The translations under genes were made by a program, and so were the position numbers. Under the pieces are notes generated by a model that saw only the letters and a list, made by a program, of their open reading frames with translations, had not been told where the DNA came from and did no database searches. A stretch of DNA of 64,000 nucleotides from Cellulomonas sp. Root485 (GTDB lineage Bacteria; Actinomycetota; Actinomycetes; Actinomycetales; Cellulomonadaceae), in contig NZ_LMFC01000002.1 of the NCBI RefSeq assembly GCF_001426705.1, positions 765,904-829,903 on the forward strand, in the 5' to 3' direction. This document shows, one piece after another, positions 51,161 through 59,949 of this stretch (the first letter of the stretch is position 1; every line of letters starts with the position of its first letter).

Positions 51161-52777
51161 TCAGCTGCCCTTGCGGACGCTGGCCACCAGGCCGTCGGTG
51201 TAGAAGTTCGCCGACGTGCTCAGCACGGTCGTCGTGGGCGCGATGATCGCGCAGTTGGCCACCTTGGTGTTGCGGCCGAACGTGTTGTTGCTGATGGCGA
51301 CGCCCTGGAACGGACCCATGCCCTTCTCGGCGAGGTTGACCGTGCAGCCACCGCCGTCGGCCCAGTTCCGGTCCACCGTCACGTTCGAGACGATGCCCTG
51401 GTCCTGCGTGAACTGGATACCGGTGTTGTACGCGCCGGAGATCGAGTTCCCGACGATCTTGATCCCGGAGCCCTTCTGGATCTGGATCGAGTCGTCGTGG
51501 CTCGGGGTGTTGTTCTGCGCCGGGTCGACCTCGAAGTGCAGGTTGTCGTGCAGCCACGAACCCTGGATCGTCACGTTGTTGCCGTAGATGTGCGCGGCGT
51601 CGATGACGTGGTGGATGTTGACGCGCGTGGCGGTGAAGTTCCATCCGCGGATGCCGTCGATCCAGCCGCTCGGGGAAGCCGCGAAGAGCTCGCTGTCCTG
51701 GATGGTGACGCTGGCGGTGTCCGACGTGCTGGACAGCAGCGCGCGCTGCACGTTCGTGGCCGTGCCGCGGATGATCGAGTTCTTGATGGTCACGTTGGGG
51801 GCCGTGACCTTGACGAAGCCGTAGATGTCGAGGCCCTCGACGACCGCGCCGGGCGTCGAGATCGTGAGGTCGCCGTTGTAGCGGGTCAGGACGGTGCCGT
51901 TCGGCACGCCGGTGTTCCCGAGGCCGGGCTGCACGGTGCCGACCGCGGGGGCGGCGGCGAGGGTGCGGGCGGCGGAGGTGGGTCCGGCCCAGACGTCGGA
52001 GACGCGGGTGGCGATCGGCGCGTTGGTGATCGCCGACGCGGTGTAGGTGTTCACGCCGATGCCGCCGGGGACCTGCAGGGCCGCGGTGCTGTCGGCGGCG
52101 GTGAGGGTCCAGGCGGCGGGCTCGGCGGTGCCGACGGCCCACACCTTGGCCTGCAGCGTGGTCGCCGGGGTGCCCTTGACCTGCAGACGGACCTGCAGCT
52201 GGGCGGTACCGGCGAAGCCGAGGCCCGTCAGCGTGGTCGTCGAGAGCGTGGTCGTGGTCTTGCCGACGACCTTGATGAGGGAGGTGCGGATGCTGCCGTC
52301 GGCGAGGAGCTTGCTGCGGAGCCGGTAGCCCTGCGTCGTGTCGACCGCACGGCCCACGACGTCGACGTCGACCGCGCCGCCGACAGGCTTCTTGTCGAGG
52401 CTCACGCGGGCCTGGACCTCGGTGTCCGTCGAGCGCACGGCGGCGAGCCCGGAGTACAGGTTCCAGCCGGCCTGGCGGACGGACATGGACGCGCTCCCAC
52501 CGGACACGGCGTAGTCGGTGGCGACGCCGCCGACCGTGGTCCAGGCGCCGCCGGTGGTGGCGGTGCCCCACCCGCCGGCCACGGTGCGTCCGAAGCCGTC
52601 GACGGCGACGGGGGCGAGCTCGGGGGTGGCGGCCGGAGACAGGGCGCTCGGTATCGACGTCGCCGCGGTGGCGGGCGTCGCGGAACCGACGAGCGAGAGG
52701 GCGATCGCACCGACGCTCAGGGCGACGATGCCCCGACGAGCGATCGGTAAGTAAGCGCGGGGGCGCACGGAAGTCAC
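51161..52777 (-). CDS. Secreted right-handed beta-helix protein B (jelly-roll N-terminus)
   Basis: 538 residues from ATG 52777. Signal peptide (about 1-39, ending ATAATS). The N-terminal module (about 57-260) starts DGFGRTVAGGWGTATTGGAWT and resembles extracellular jelly-roll/LamG-like modules; the same module begins in the 60753 protein. The C-terminal domain (about 275-538) is closely related to that of protein A: NTGVPNGTVLTRYNGDLTIS, VTIQDSELFAASPSG, HDDSIQIQKGSGIKIVGNSI, NWADGGGCTVNLAEKG. A secreted surface protein, possibly polysaccharide-interacting. The two genes probably arose by duplication and N-terminal domain exchange. Confidence 0.83.
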   Translation of the reverse strand: MTSVRPRAYLPIARRGIVALSVGAIALSLVGSATPATAATSIPSALSPAATPELAPVAVDGFGRTVAGGWGTATTGGAWTTVGGVATDYAVSGGSASMSVRQAGWNLYSGLAAVRSTDTEVQARVSLDKKPVGGAVDVDVVGRAVDTTQGYRLRSKLLADGSIRTSLIKVVGKTTTTLSTTTLTGLGFAGTAQLQVRLQVKGTPATTLQAKVWAVGTAEPAAWTLTAADSTAALQVPGGIGVNTYTASAITNAPIATRVSDVWAGPTSAARTLAAAPAVGTVQPGLGNTGVPNGTVLTRYNGDLTISTPGAVVEGLDIYGFVKVTAPNVTIKNSIIRGTATNVQRALLSSTSDTASVTIQDSELFAASPSGWIDGIRGWNFTATRVNIHHVIDAAHIYGNNVTIQGSWLHDNLHFEVDPAQNNTPSHDDSIQIQKGSGIKIVGNSISGAYNTGIQFTQDQGIVSNVTVDRNWADGGGCTVNLAEKGMGPFQGVAISNNTFGRNTKVANCAIIAPTTTVLSTSANFYTDGLVASVRKGS

Positions 52778-52955
52778 AGTTGTCTCCTATTGGGGGGGTG
52801 CCGGAGCTACCGACCCGTCCGTTATTTCGGCGGATGGCGCTAACACCATGAGCCATAACGGCAGGAGGCTGAAATTGCGCAAAAGGGACCGCATGCCCTT
52901 TGCGCGGGTTAGGGATATTGGTCCGCTATGTCCGATCAGACATATGACCCAAACG

Positions 52956-52971
52956 CGTGACCTGCAGGAAT
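52956..52971 (-). promoter_or_regulatory. Shared upstream element of beta-helix gene B
   Basis: Plus strand CGTGACCTGCAGGAAT matches CGTGACCTGCGGGAAC at 51025-51040 in 14 of 16 positions; each lies about 180-200 bp upstream of its gene. It sits in an AT-richer 225-base intergenic region (52778-53002). Confidence 0.5.
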
Positions 52972-53002
52972 GTCGTGAAATCAGCCGACATCCGGGCCCT
53001 TA

Positions 53003-54094
53003 TCAGTGCAGATCGGCCAGCGCATCCCGAATTGCTGTGACGAACGACACAGCGGAACGGTCCCAGCTGTAGCGAGAAACCTGTGCGCCCGCCGTGCCGC
53101 TCGGGGCGAGATGTCCGGAAAATGCGTCGGCGAGAAGTCGGCCGAGTTCACCCACCGGATCGGGACCGGTCGGGTCGAAGTACGTGCAGGCGTCGCCACC
53201 GGCCTCCGGGATCGCCGTCGCGGACGACGCGACGACCGCCGTGCCCGCCGCGAGCGCCTCCAGGACCGGGATTCCCCAGCCCTCGCCGAGGCTCGGGAAG
53301 ACGAACACCGTCGCCTCCCGGTACAGGGCCCACAGCTCGTCCTGCGGGACCCCGGTGAGGTGGATCGCGCGCGGTTCGGCCGCGAGCGCGGCGAGCACGT
53401 CCGGGTCCTCGTTGTCGTCGGCGCCCACCACGACGAGCCGGGCGTCCGGGTCCGGCACGTGCACGAACGCGGCGAGCGCGGTGCGCAGGTTCTTGCGGGG
53501 TTCGAGGCGGCCCACCATGAGCGCGAACCGCGTCCCGGCGGGGACGCGGTCCGGCAGCGAGCCGGGGAGGAGTGCTGCCGTGGCGTCGACGCCGTTGTTG
53601 ATCACCGAGATGCGCTCGACGGGTCGGCCGTACGCCCGGGCGATCTCCCGCCGGCTGTACTCGGACACCGTGGCGACGGCACCGGCGCGGCGCACGGACC
53701 AGCCCACGAGCAGCTTGTTGCGCCAGCGGGTCTTCCAGCCGAAGAAGGACGGGTGGGTCTCGAAGAGGACGTCGTGCACCACCACGAGCTGGCGGCGGGC
53801 GTCGCGCGGGGGACTGAAGTACTGCGTGACCAGCAGGTCCAGGCGGTCGCGTCGGACCGCCGCCGGCCAGAAGCGCAGGTTGCGGCCCAGCGGGCCACCC
53901 GCCGGCAGGACGCGGTGCTCGAACGGCACGCCGGGCCCGAGCAGGCCGGCCACGTGGTCCGCGTCCGCGGAGTACACGACGAACGTGAGGTCAGGGGCGA
54001 GCAGGGGCGCGCGGCGCAGGATCTCCAGCACCCAGGTGCGGGTGCCCTGGTACTTGCCGTCGAGCACGTGGGCGTCGATCCCGATCCGGGTCAT
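53003..54094 (-). CDS. Glycosyltransferase, GT4 family
   Basis: 363 residues from ATG 54094. GT-B fold: MTRIGIDAHVLDGKYQGTRTWVLEIL N-domain, VVVHDVLFETHP, ATVSEYSRREIARAYG, then the donor domain FALMVGRLEPRKNLRTALAAF, IHLTGVPQDELWALYREATVFVFPSLGEGWGIPVLEALAAGTAVV with the EGxGxPxxE nucleotide-sugar motif. Probably adds a hexose to a lipid-linked EPS intermediate. Overlaps the GT2 gene by 4 bp (ATGA), forming a two-gene operon. Confidence 0.92.
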   Translation of the reverse strand: MTRIGIDAHVLDGKYQGTRTWVLEILRRAPLLAPDLTFVVYSADADHVAGLLGPGVPFEHRVLPAGGPLGRNLRFWPAAVRRDRLDLLVTQYFSPPRDARRQLVVVHDVLFETHPSFFGWKTRWRNKLLVGWSVRRAGAVATVSEYSRREIARAYGRPVERISVINNGVDATAALLPGSLPDRVPAGTRFALMVGRLEPRKNLRTALAAFVHVPDPDARLVVVGADDNEDPDVLAALAAEPRAIHLTGVPQDELWALYREATVFVFPSLGEGWGIPVLEALAAGTAVVASSATAIPEAGGDACTYFDPTGPDPVGELGRLLADAFSGHLAPSGTAGAQVSRYSWDRSAVSFVTAIRDALADLH

Positions 54095-55011
54095 GCGCCG
54101 GCCTCTCGTCGTCGGCCCGTCAGGAGCGCCCGGACCGCGAGCAGCGTGCCGGAACAGGAGCCGCGGACGACGGCTCCGACCGGGCTCCAAGGGTGCAGCA
54201 GCTGCCTGCGGCCGCCTCGCAGCAGCACGGACCAGGCGTAGGCGGGCTGGGTGAGCAGCCAGCGTCCGACGTCGCGCGGCCCCAGGTGCCGGGCGGCGAA
54301 CAGGAGCCGGTTGCGGCAGTTGTAGTAGTAGTACGTCGACGACTTCGCCCGGCCGCCCGCCGTCGGCTCCTGGGTCCCGCCGACGTCGTGCAGCACCTCG
54401 AGGTCCTGGCGCACCAGCAGCGAACCGCCCGCGCGGGTGCACCGGTAGGAGAGGTCGACGTCCTCCCAGTAGAGGAAGTAGTCGTCGTCGAACCCGCCGA
54501 GCTGCTGCCACCACGCGGTGCCGGCGGCGAGGCAGGCGCCGCTGAGCCACCCCTGCGTCTGCGGCGTCGCGGGGGCCTCGATGTTGCGCGTGCGGCCGGC
54601 GCGCAGGTCGATCCGCCCGCCGGTGAACCAGGGTCTCCCGTCCGGCCGCAGGACCCGGGGGGACACGAGCGTGCGGGGCGTGGCCGCAACCTGCTCCGCG
54701 AGCTCGTCGAGCACGTGGGCGTCGACGGCGGCGTCCGGGTTGACGATGACGACCGACGTGCAGCCCAGCGCGACGGCCCGGGCGACCCCGGTGTTGACCG
54801 CGGTCCCGAAGCCGGCGTTCGTCGCGTTCTCGATCAGCTCCCAGCCGTGCTCGTCGCTCACCGCGCGCACGGCTTCGCGCGCGCTCGACCCTCGGAAGTT
54901 GTCGACGACGACGACGGTGGACGGCGTGCGCATCGCGGTGCGAGGCAGGCCGGTGAGGTTGGCGCGAAGCAACGAGGCGGAGCCGAAGCTCACGACGACG
55001 ATCCCGAGCAC
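54091..55011 (-). CDS. Glycosyltransferase, GT2 family (rhamnosyltransferase-like)
   Basis: 306 residues from GTG 55011; the frame stays open upstream but TAACGT sits 7 nt before this start. GT-A fold: LGIVVVSFGSASLLRANLTGL, VVVDNFRGSS, NAGFGTAVNTGVARA, VIVNPDA (DxD-like NPD), GWLSGACLAAGTAWWQQLGGFDDDYFLYWEDVDLSYR. These are WbbL-type rhamnosyltransferase signatures. Translationally coupled to the GT4 gene; divergent from the 55081 gene. Confidence 0.9.
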   Translation of the reverse strand: MLGIVVVSFGSASLLRANLTGLPRTAMRTPSTVVVVDNFRGSSAREAVRAVSDEHGWELIENATNAGFGTAVNTGVARAVALGCTSVVIVNPDAAVDAHVLDELAEQVAATPRTLVSPRVLRPDGRPWFTGGRIDLRAGRTRNIEAPATPQTQGWLSGACLAAGTAWWQQLGGFDDDYFLYWEDVDLSYRCTRAGGSLLVRQDLEVLHDVGGTQEPTAGGRAKSSTYYYYNCRNRLLFAARHLGPRDVGRWLLTQPAYAWSVLLRGGRRQLLHPWSPVGAVVRGSCSGTLLAVRALLTGRRREAGA

Positions 55012-55018
55012 GGGGGAG

Positions 55019-55024
55019 ACGTTA
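55019..55024 (-). promoter_or_regulatory. -10 box TAACGT of the GT2-GT4 operon
   Basis: Reverse-strand TAACGT lies 7 nt before GTG 55011; fixes that start as leaderless. Confidence 0.5.
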
Positions 55025-55080
55025 TCTTGTCGGGCACTGTCGGCCGGCTGGCAGGTGGGGTGAAGAGGGAGGTGAGAGCG

Positions 55081-56175
55081 GTGGCCACGTCGCGCACGGC
55101 GTCGTCGCGGGTCCGTCTGTACGAGACGGTGCGCACCGCTCACCTCGAACGGGCGCGCGAGCTGACACCCGCCTCGATCGTCTACCGCCGGCGGCGGTAC
55201 GACTTCGATCCCGCGGTCGCTGCCGGCCTCGACCTGATCGAGGCGGGTCCGGTCGGCGCCGCCGTCGTGCTCGCCCGGTCCGACGTCCGCGAGCTCGAGA
55301 TCAACGAGCCGTTGATGGTGTCGAGCCTGCGCCGCACGGCCCTCGCCCTGGCCGCCGTGACCGTGGCGGGGTGGGCCCGTCGCCGACGGACGGTCGTCGT
55401 CACCTACGCGATCGCCAACGACGACCCGTTCCGGCCGCCGCGTCGCCCCGGCGTGCTCGGTGCCGTGCGGCGACGCCTCGACGCCGCGCTCATCGCGGGA
55501 GTCGCGCGCCGCGTCGACCGGATCGCCTACGGGACGGACGCATCGCGCGACCTGTACGCCGGGCTGGTGCCCACGCTGCGCGCCGTGGCGACGTCCATCC
55601 CGGCCCTGCCGACCGCGTGCACGTGCGGGCCCGCGCAGGACGGAGCGGCGGGATCCGTGCTGTTCGTCGGTGCGTTCGAGCCCCGCAAGGGTGTCCTGGA
55701 CCTGCTCGCCGCGTGGCCCGAGGTCGCGCGGCAGCGACCGCACGCCCGGCTGACCCTCGTCGGGAAGGGCCCGCAGCAGGCGGCGGTCGAGGAGCTCGTG
55801 GCCGGTCGCGAGGACGTCACGCTCGTCGTCGACCCCCCGCGGGCGCGGGTGCACCAGCTGCAGCGTGAGCACTCCGTCGCGGTCCTGCTCTCCCGGCGGA
55901 CGCCGACGTGGCGCGAGCAGGTCGGCCTGCCCGTGGTCGAGGGCCTGGCGCACGGCTGCTCCGTGCTGACCACCACGGAGACCGGGCTGGCCTCCTGGCT
56001 CGCCGGGCACGGTCACGCGGTCGTCGACCCCGACTCGTCCGCGGCCGAGGTCGCCGCACAGGTCGTGCGGCTCCTGGACGAGGGTCGCCCGAGCGCCTCG
56101 GTCCTGGCCGACCTCCCCGACCGCGACGGCCGGCTCGAGGCGGACACCTGGCTCTTCGGGACGTCACCCGTGTGA
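55081..56175 (+). CDS. Glycosyltransferase, GT-B type
   Basis: 364 residues from GTG 55081 (AGGGAGG 8 nt upstream; GTG 55060 and 55072 are possible). The C-terminal half has the GT4 donor fold: GSVLFVGAFEPRKGVLDLLAAWPEVARQ, LVGKGPQQAAVEELVAGREDVTLV, VLLSRRTPTWREQVGLPVVEGLAHGCSVLTT with the E-x7-E region modified to REQVGLPVVEGL. The N-terminal half is less conserved and has one hydrophobic stretch (about 85-100). Part of the EPS locus; donor and acceptor unknown. Confidence 0.82.
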   Translation: MATSRTASSRVRLYETVRTAHLERARELTPASIVYRRRRYDFDPAVAAGLDLIEAGPVGAAVVLARSDVRELEINEPLMVSSLRRTALALAAVTVAGWARRRRTVVVTYAIANDDPFRPPRRPGVLGAVRRRLDAALIAGVARRVDRIAYGTDASRDLYAGLVPTLRAVATSIPALPTACTCGPAQDGAAGSVLFVGAFEPRKGVLDLLAAWPEVARQRPHARLTLVGKGPQQAAVEELVAGREDVTLVVDPPRARVHQLQREHSVAVLLSRRTPTWREQVGLPVVEGLAHGCSVLTTTETGLASWLAGHGHAVVDPDSSAAEVAAQVVRLLDEGRPSASVLADLPDRDGRLEADTWLFGTSPV

Positions 56176-56284
56176 GCCAGCGCACAGACCTCAGCCGGGT
56201 GAAATCGGGTCATGGCGGATGAATCGGACAATACGTACGTAATACGTTCATCTCCTGTCCAACAAAGCCGGGGGAGGTTCGAGC

Positions 56285-57817
56285 ATGACGTTGACGGTCG
56301 GGCACGGTGCCGACAACACCGACTCAGGCGTCGAACGCCGCCGCCCCGCCCTGCACCCGCGGCGGTCGTGGGCGTCGTCCGAACCCTTCGTCCGGCGCTC
56401 GACGCCGCACAACTCCTCGTCCGTGCTCGCCGTCCCGTGGCGCAACGCCGCCGGCGGCTACCAGCACCTGACCATCGCGATCGACGTCATCGCCGCCGGC
56501 GCGGCCGTCACGCTCGCCGCCGCCCTCGGCACGGGCTCGTTCGGCTCGGCGCTCCTGCTCGGCGCGGTCGCCGTCCTCGTCTTCACCGCGATGGTCACGA
56601 TCATGCGCGGCTACGAGCGGCACAACCTCGGCGACGGCCCCGACGAGTTCCAGGCCGTCCTGCGTGCCTCGGTCGTCGTCGCCGCCGCGCTCATGGCGCT
56701 GGCGTACCTGACCCCCGTCGAGGTGCCGCGCAGCGCGGTGCTCATCGGCGTCCCGCTCCTGGCCGGCACGGCGTTCCTCGGCCGCTACGCCCACCGCCGC
56801 GTCCTGCACCACTCGCGCAACCAGGGCCAGGCGATGATGCGGACCATCGTCGTCGGCGACACCGCGTCGGTGTCCGGCGTCGCCCACGACCTCGGCGTCG
56901 CGTCGCACCACGGCTACCTCGTCATCGGGGCGTGCCTGTCGGACGTCGTCCCGGAGAACCTCCTCGAGGTCCCGGTGCCCACGCTCGGCTCGCTCGCCGA
57001 CGTGCCTCAGGTGGTCGTCGACTACGCCGTGTCCGTCGTCGTCGTGGCCGGGAACGCGCTGAGCGGTGACGCCCTGCGCCGCCTGTCCTGGGCGCTGCGG
57101 CGCGCCGGCGCCGAGCTGGTCGTGGCCCCCGGGCTGGTCGAGGTCGTGCAGGAGCGCGTCTCCATGCACCCGACCGCCGGCTTGTCCCTCATGCGCCTGG
57201 AGATCGAGGCACCGCGCCGCCGGCTGCTGGCCAAGGCCGCCATGGACCGCTCGCTCGGGCTCCTCGCGCTGCTGCTCGCCTCGCCGGTAATCCTCGCCGG
57301 TGCGCTCGCCGTCCGGCTGACCTCGCCCGGCAAGGCGTTCTACACCCAGACCCGCGTCGGGGTGGACGGTCGCGAGTTCACCATCTGGAAGCTGCGCAGC
57401 ATGTACGTCGACGCCGACCGGCGCCGCGCGGAGCTGCTCGCGCACAGCGACCGCGACGGCCTGATGTTCAAGATGACCGAGGACCCGCGGATCACCCCCG
57501 TCGGGCGCGTCCTGCGCCGGTTCTCCATCGACGAGCTCCCCCAGCTGTTCAACGTCGTGCTCGGCGACATGTCCCTGGTCGGGCCGCGGCCGCCGCTGCG
57601 CGAGGAGGTGCGCGGCTACCACGACGCCGTGCACCAGCGCCTGCGGGTCAAGCCCGGCATCACGGGGCTGTGGCAGGTGTCGGGCCGGGCGGACCTGAGC
57701 TGGGAGGAGTCGGTCCGGCTGGACCTGCGGTACGTCGACAACTGGTCCGTCACGATGGACCTGATGATCATGTGGAAGACCTTGCGCGCGGTCGTCTCGG
57801 GGGCCGGCGCGTACTGA
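56285..57817 (+). CDS. Polyprenyl-phosphate sugar phosphotransferase (EPS-initiating)
   Basis: 510 residues from ATG 56285 (GGGGGAGG 8 nt upstream). Several N-terminal TM helices (about 60-170), a CoA-binding-like middle domain (TIVVGDTASVSGVAHDLG), one TM (about 320-345), then the bacterial sugar transferase domain: SPGKAFYTQTRVGVDGREFTIWKLRSM, DELPQLFNVVLGDMSLVGPRPPL, KPGITGLWQVSGRADLSWEE. WcaJ/WbaP-like PNPT enzyme loading the first sugar-1-phosphate onto undecaprenyl phosphate. The upstream gap (56176-56284) holds an AT-rich TACGTACGTA palindrome. Confidence 0.94.
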   Translation: MTLTVGHGADNTDSGVERRRPALHPRRSWASSEPFVRRSTPHNSSSVLAVPWRNAAGGYQHLTIAIDVIAAGAAVTLAAALGTGSFGSALLLGAVAVLVFTAMVTIMRGYERHNLGDGPDEFQAVLRASVVVAAALMALAYLTPVEVPRSAVLIGVPLLAGTAFLGRYAHRRVLHHSRNQGQAMMRTIVVGDTASVSGVAHDLGVASHHGYLVIGACLSDVVPENLLEVPVPTLGSLADVPQVVVDYAVSVVVVAGNALSGDALRRLSWALRRAGAELVVAPGLVEVVQERVSMHPTAGLSLMRLEIEAPRRRLLAKAAMDRSLGLLALLLASPVILAGALAVRLTSPGKAFYTQTRVGVDGREFTIWKLRSMYVDADRRRAELLAHSDRDGLMFKMTEDPRITPVGRVLRRFSIDELPQLFNVVLGDMSLVGPRPPLREEVRGYHDAVHQRLRVKPGITGLWQVSGRADLSWEESVRLDLRYVDNWSVTMDLMIMWKTLRAVVSGAGAY

Positions 57818-57928
57818 CCCGCGGCACACGGAGCCGGCTCTGCCGGTCGACCCCGGACGGCGGTACCGCCCCGGAGCCTGACAGGGTAGACATCGAGGCT
57901 CATGATGAGCAGTGGGAGGAATCGGTCG

Positions 57929-59143
57929 ATGGTTGCCACCACCGCCCGGGCGTTGCGCATCGCGCTCGTCGGGACGCGCGGGGTCCCGGCTCGGTACGGC
58001 GGGTTCGAGACGTGCGTCGAGGAGGTCGGCGCCCGGCTCGTCGACCGTGGGCACGACGTGCTCGTGTACTGCCGAGGCTCGGAGGACGCCGGTTCCTCGT
58101 ACCGCGGCATGCGGCTCGTGCACCTGCCCGCCGTCCGCAAGCGCTCGCTGGAGACCCTGAGCCACACGGCGCTGTCCGTCGCGCACCAGGTCCGCTACCC
58201 GGCCGACGCCGCCATCGTGTTCAACGCCGCGAACGCCGCCCTGCTGCCGGTGCTTCGAGCGCGCCGGATCCCCGTGGCGACGCACGTCGACGGTCTGGAG
58301 TGGAAGCGCGCGAAGTGGGGCGGTGCCGGTCGCCGGTACTACCGCACCGCGGAGTCGCTGGCCGTGCGGTGGTCCGACGCCCTGATCGCCGACGCCGCCG
58401 GCATCGCCGACTACTACACGGCCGAGTTCGGCGCCCCCACCGAGCAGATCGCCTACGGTGCCCCCCTCCTCGACGCCGTGGGCAGCGCCAAGCTGGCCGA
58501 CCTGGGTCTGACGCCGCGCGGCTACCACCTGGTCGTCGCGCGCTTCGAGCCCGAGAACCACGTCGAGCTCATCGTCGAGGGCTACCGCCGGTCCGGCGCG
58601 ACGCTGCCCCTGGTCGTCGTCGGCTCCGCTCCGTACGCCGACGAGTACACCGCGCGCATCGAGGCGGCGGCCGACGGCCGGGTCCGGCTGCTGGGCGGCG
58701 TCTGGGACCAGGACCTCCTCGACCAGCTCTACGCCAACGGCCTGCTCTACCTGCACGGGCACAGCGTCGGGGGCACCAACCCGTCGCTGCTGCGGGCGAT
58801 CGGCGCGGGTGCACCGACCGCCGCCTTCGACGTCTCGTTCAACCGTGAGGTGCTCGGCCCGGCGGGCCGCTGGTTCGCGACGCCGGACGACGTCACCGCG
58901 GCGGTCGAGGACGCCGAGCGGGACCCGGTCGGCGCGATCGCGCGCGGGGCGGAGCTGCGTACCCGGGCCGCCGACTACGACTGGGACGCTGTGGCGGACG
59001 CGTACGACGACCTGTGCCGACGGCTCGCCGCCCGCGCGTTCGCGGGGGTCCGGCGCCCGTCCGGCCGGCGTCGTGGCATCGTCGACGAGACGCCCGCACG
59101 ACCGGTCCAGCAGCAGGCCGTCCGCGGAGAGGTGACGACGTGA
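57929..59143 (+). CDS. Glycosyltransferase, GT4 family with DUF1972 N-domain
   Basis: 404 residues from ATG 57929 (GGGAGGA 8 nt upstream; ATG 57902 also in frame). RIALVGTRGVPARYGGFETCVEEVGARLVDRGHDVLVYCRG is the DUF1972 signature of rhamnosyl- and other EPS transferases. Donor domain: YHLVVARFEPENHVELIVEGY, LGGVWDQDLLDQLYANGLLYLHGHSVGGTNPSLLRAIGAGAPTAAFDVSFNREVLG. Overlaps the next gene by 4 bp (GTGA), first of a three-gene coupled block to 60641. Confidence 0.92.
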   Translation: MVATTARALRIALVGTRGVPARYGGFETCVEEVGARLVDRGHDVLVYCRGSEDAGSSYRGMRLVHLPAVRKRSLETLSHTALSVAHQVRYPADAAIVFNAANAALLPVLRARRIPVATHVDGLEWKRAKWGGAGRRYYRTAESLAVRWSDALIADAAGIADYYTAEFGAPTEQIAYGAPLLDAVGSAKLADLGLTPRGYHLVVARFEPENHVELIVEGYRRSGATLPLVVVGSAPYADEYTARIEAAADGRVRLLGGVWDQDLLDQLYANGLLYLHGHSVGGTNPSLLRAIGAGAPTAAFDVSFNREVLGPAGRWFATPDDVTAAVEDAERDPVGAIARGAELRTRAADYDWDAVADAYDDLCRRLAARAFAGVRRPSGRRRGIVDETPARPVQQQAVRGEVTT

Positions 59144-59949
59144 CCGAGGTGACCAAGGTGTCGCAACCAGCTCAGCCCGACCCCCGGACCGTCGCCGCGT
59201 CCGAGTCGTACGCGGAGACGCTCGCGCGGCTCGGGAGCGTGCAGAAGGGTGCCCGCGGCGCCCCGGCGTACTCGCGGTTCGTGAACCGTCGGGCCGGTCG
59301 GCTCCTGGCGGCGGCGTGCTACCGCGCCGGGCTCACCCCGAACGCCGTCACCGCGATCAGTGCCGTCTGGACGTTCAGCGCGATCGCCGTGCTCGCCCTC
59401 CTGCCGCCGTCCTGGTGGGGCGGGCTGCTCGTCGCGTTCCTCCTGCTCGTCGGCTACGCGTTCGACTCCGCCGACGGGCAGGTCGCCCGGCTGCGCGGCG
59501 GGGGGTCCATCGCCGGCGAGTGGCTGGACCACCTCATCGACTCCATCAAGGTCGCCAGCCTGCACCTCGCGGTGCTCGTGGGCCTCTACCGGTACGACGC
59601 TGTCCCGGACGTGTGGCTGCTGGTCCCGCTGGCGTACTCGGCGGTGTGGTCCGTGCTGTTCTTCGCGATGATCCTCAACGACCAGCTGCGGCGACAGGCG
59701 GGCGTGACCATGCGCGCCACCGCCGGTGAGCGCGCCCCCGTGCTGCGCTCCCTGATCGTCGCCCCCACCGACTACGGCGTGCTGTGCCTGTCCTTCGTGC
59801 TCTACGGCGCGACGACGCTGTTCATGGGTGTGTACACCGCGCTCTGCCTGGCCACCGCCGGGTATCTCGCGCTGGCCGTGCGCTCGTGGTTCCGAGAGAT
59901 GACCGGCCTGCGGCGACCGCCGAGCCAGGCGCGTGGAGGAGAAGCGTGA
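59140..59949 (+). CDS. CDP-alcohol phosphatidyltransferase family protein
   Basis: 269 residues from GTG 59140, overlapping the glycosyltransferase stop. The diagnostic motif D-x2-DG-x2-AR-x8-G-x3-D-x3-D is complete (DSADGQVAR...GEWLDHLID), so it should transfer a phospho-alcohol from a CDP donor to an acceptor alcohol in the membrane. About six TM helices. The N-terminal 45 residues are soluble. Its location within an EPS locus suggests a non-housekeeping role, such as phospho-alcohol decoration or lipid anchoring of the polymer, rather than ordinary phospholipid synthesis (inference). Confidence 0.9.
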   Translation: MTEVTKVSQPAQPDPRTVAASESYAETLARLGSVQKGARGAPAYSRFVNRRAGRLLAAACYRAGLTPNAVTAISAVWTFSAIAVLALLPPSWWGGLLVAFLLLVGYAFDSADGQVARLRGGGSIAGEWLDHLIDSIKVASLHLAVLVGLYRYDAVPDVWLLVPLAYSAVWSVLFFAMILNDQLRRQAGVTMRATAGERAPVLRSLIVAPTDYGVLCLSFVLYGATTLFMGVYTALCLATAGYLALAVRSWFREMTGLRRPPSQARGGEA

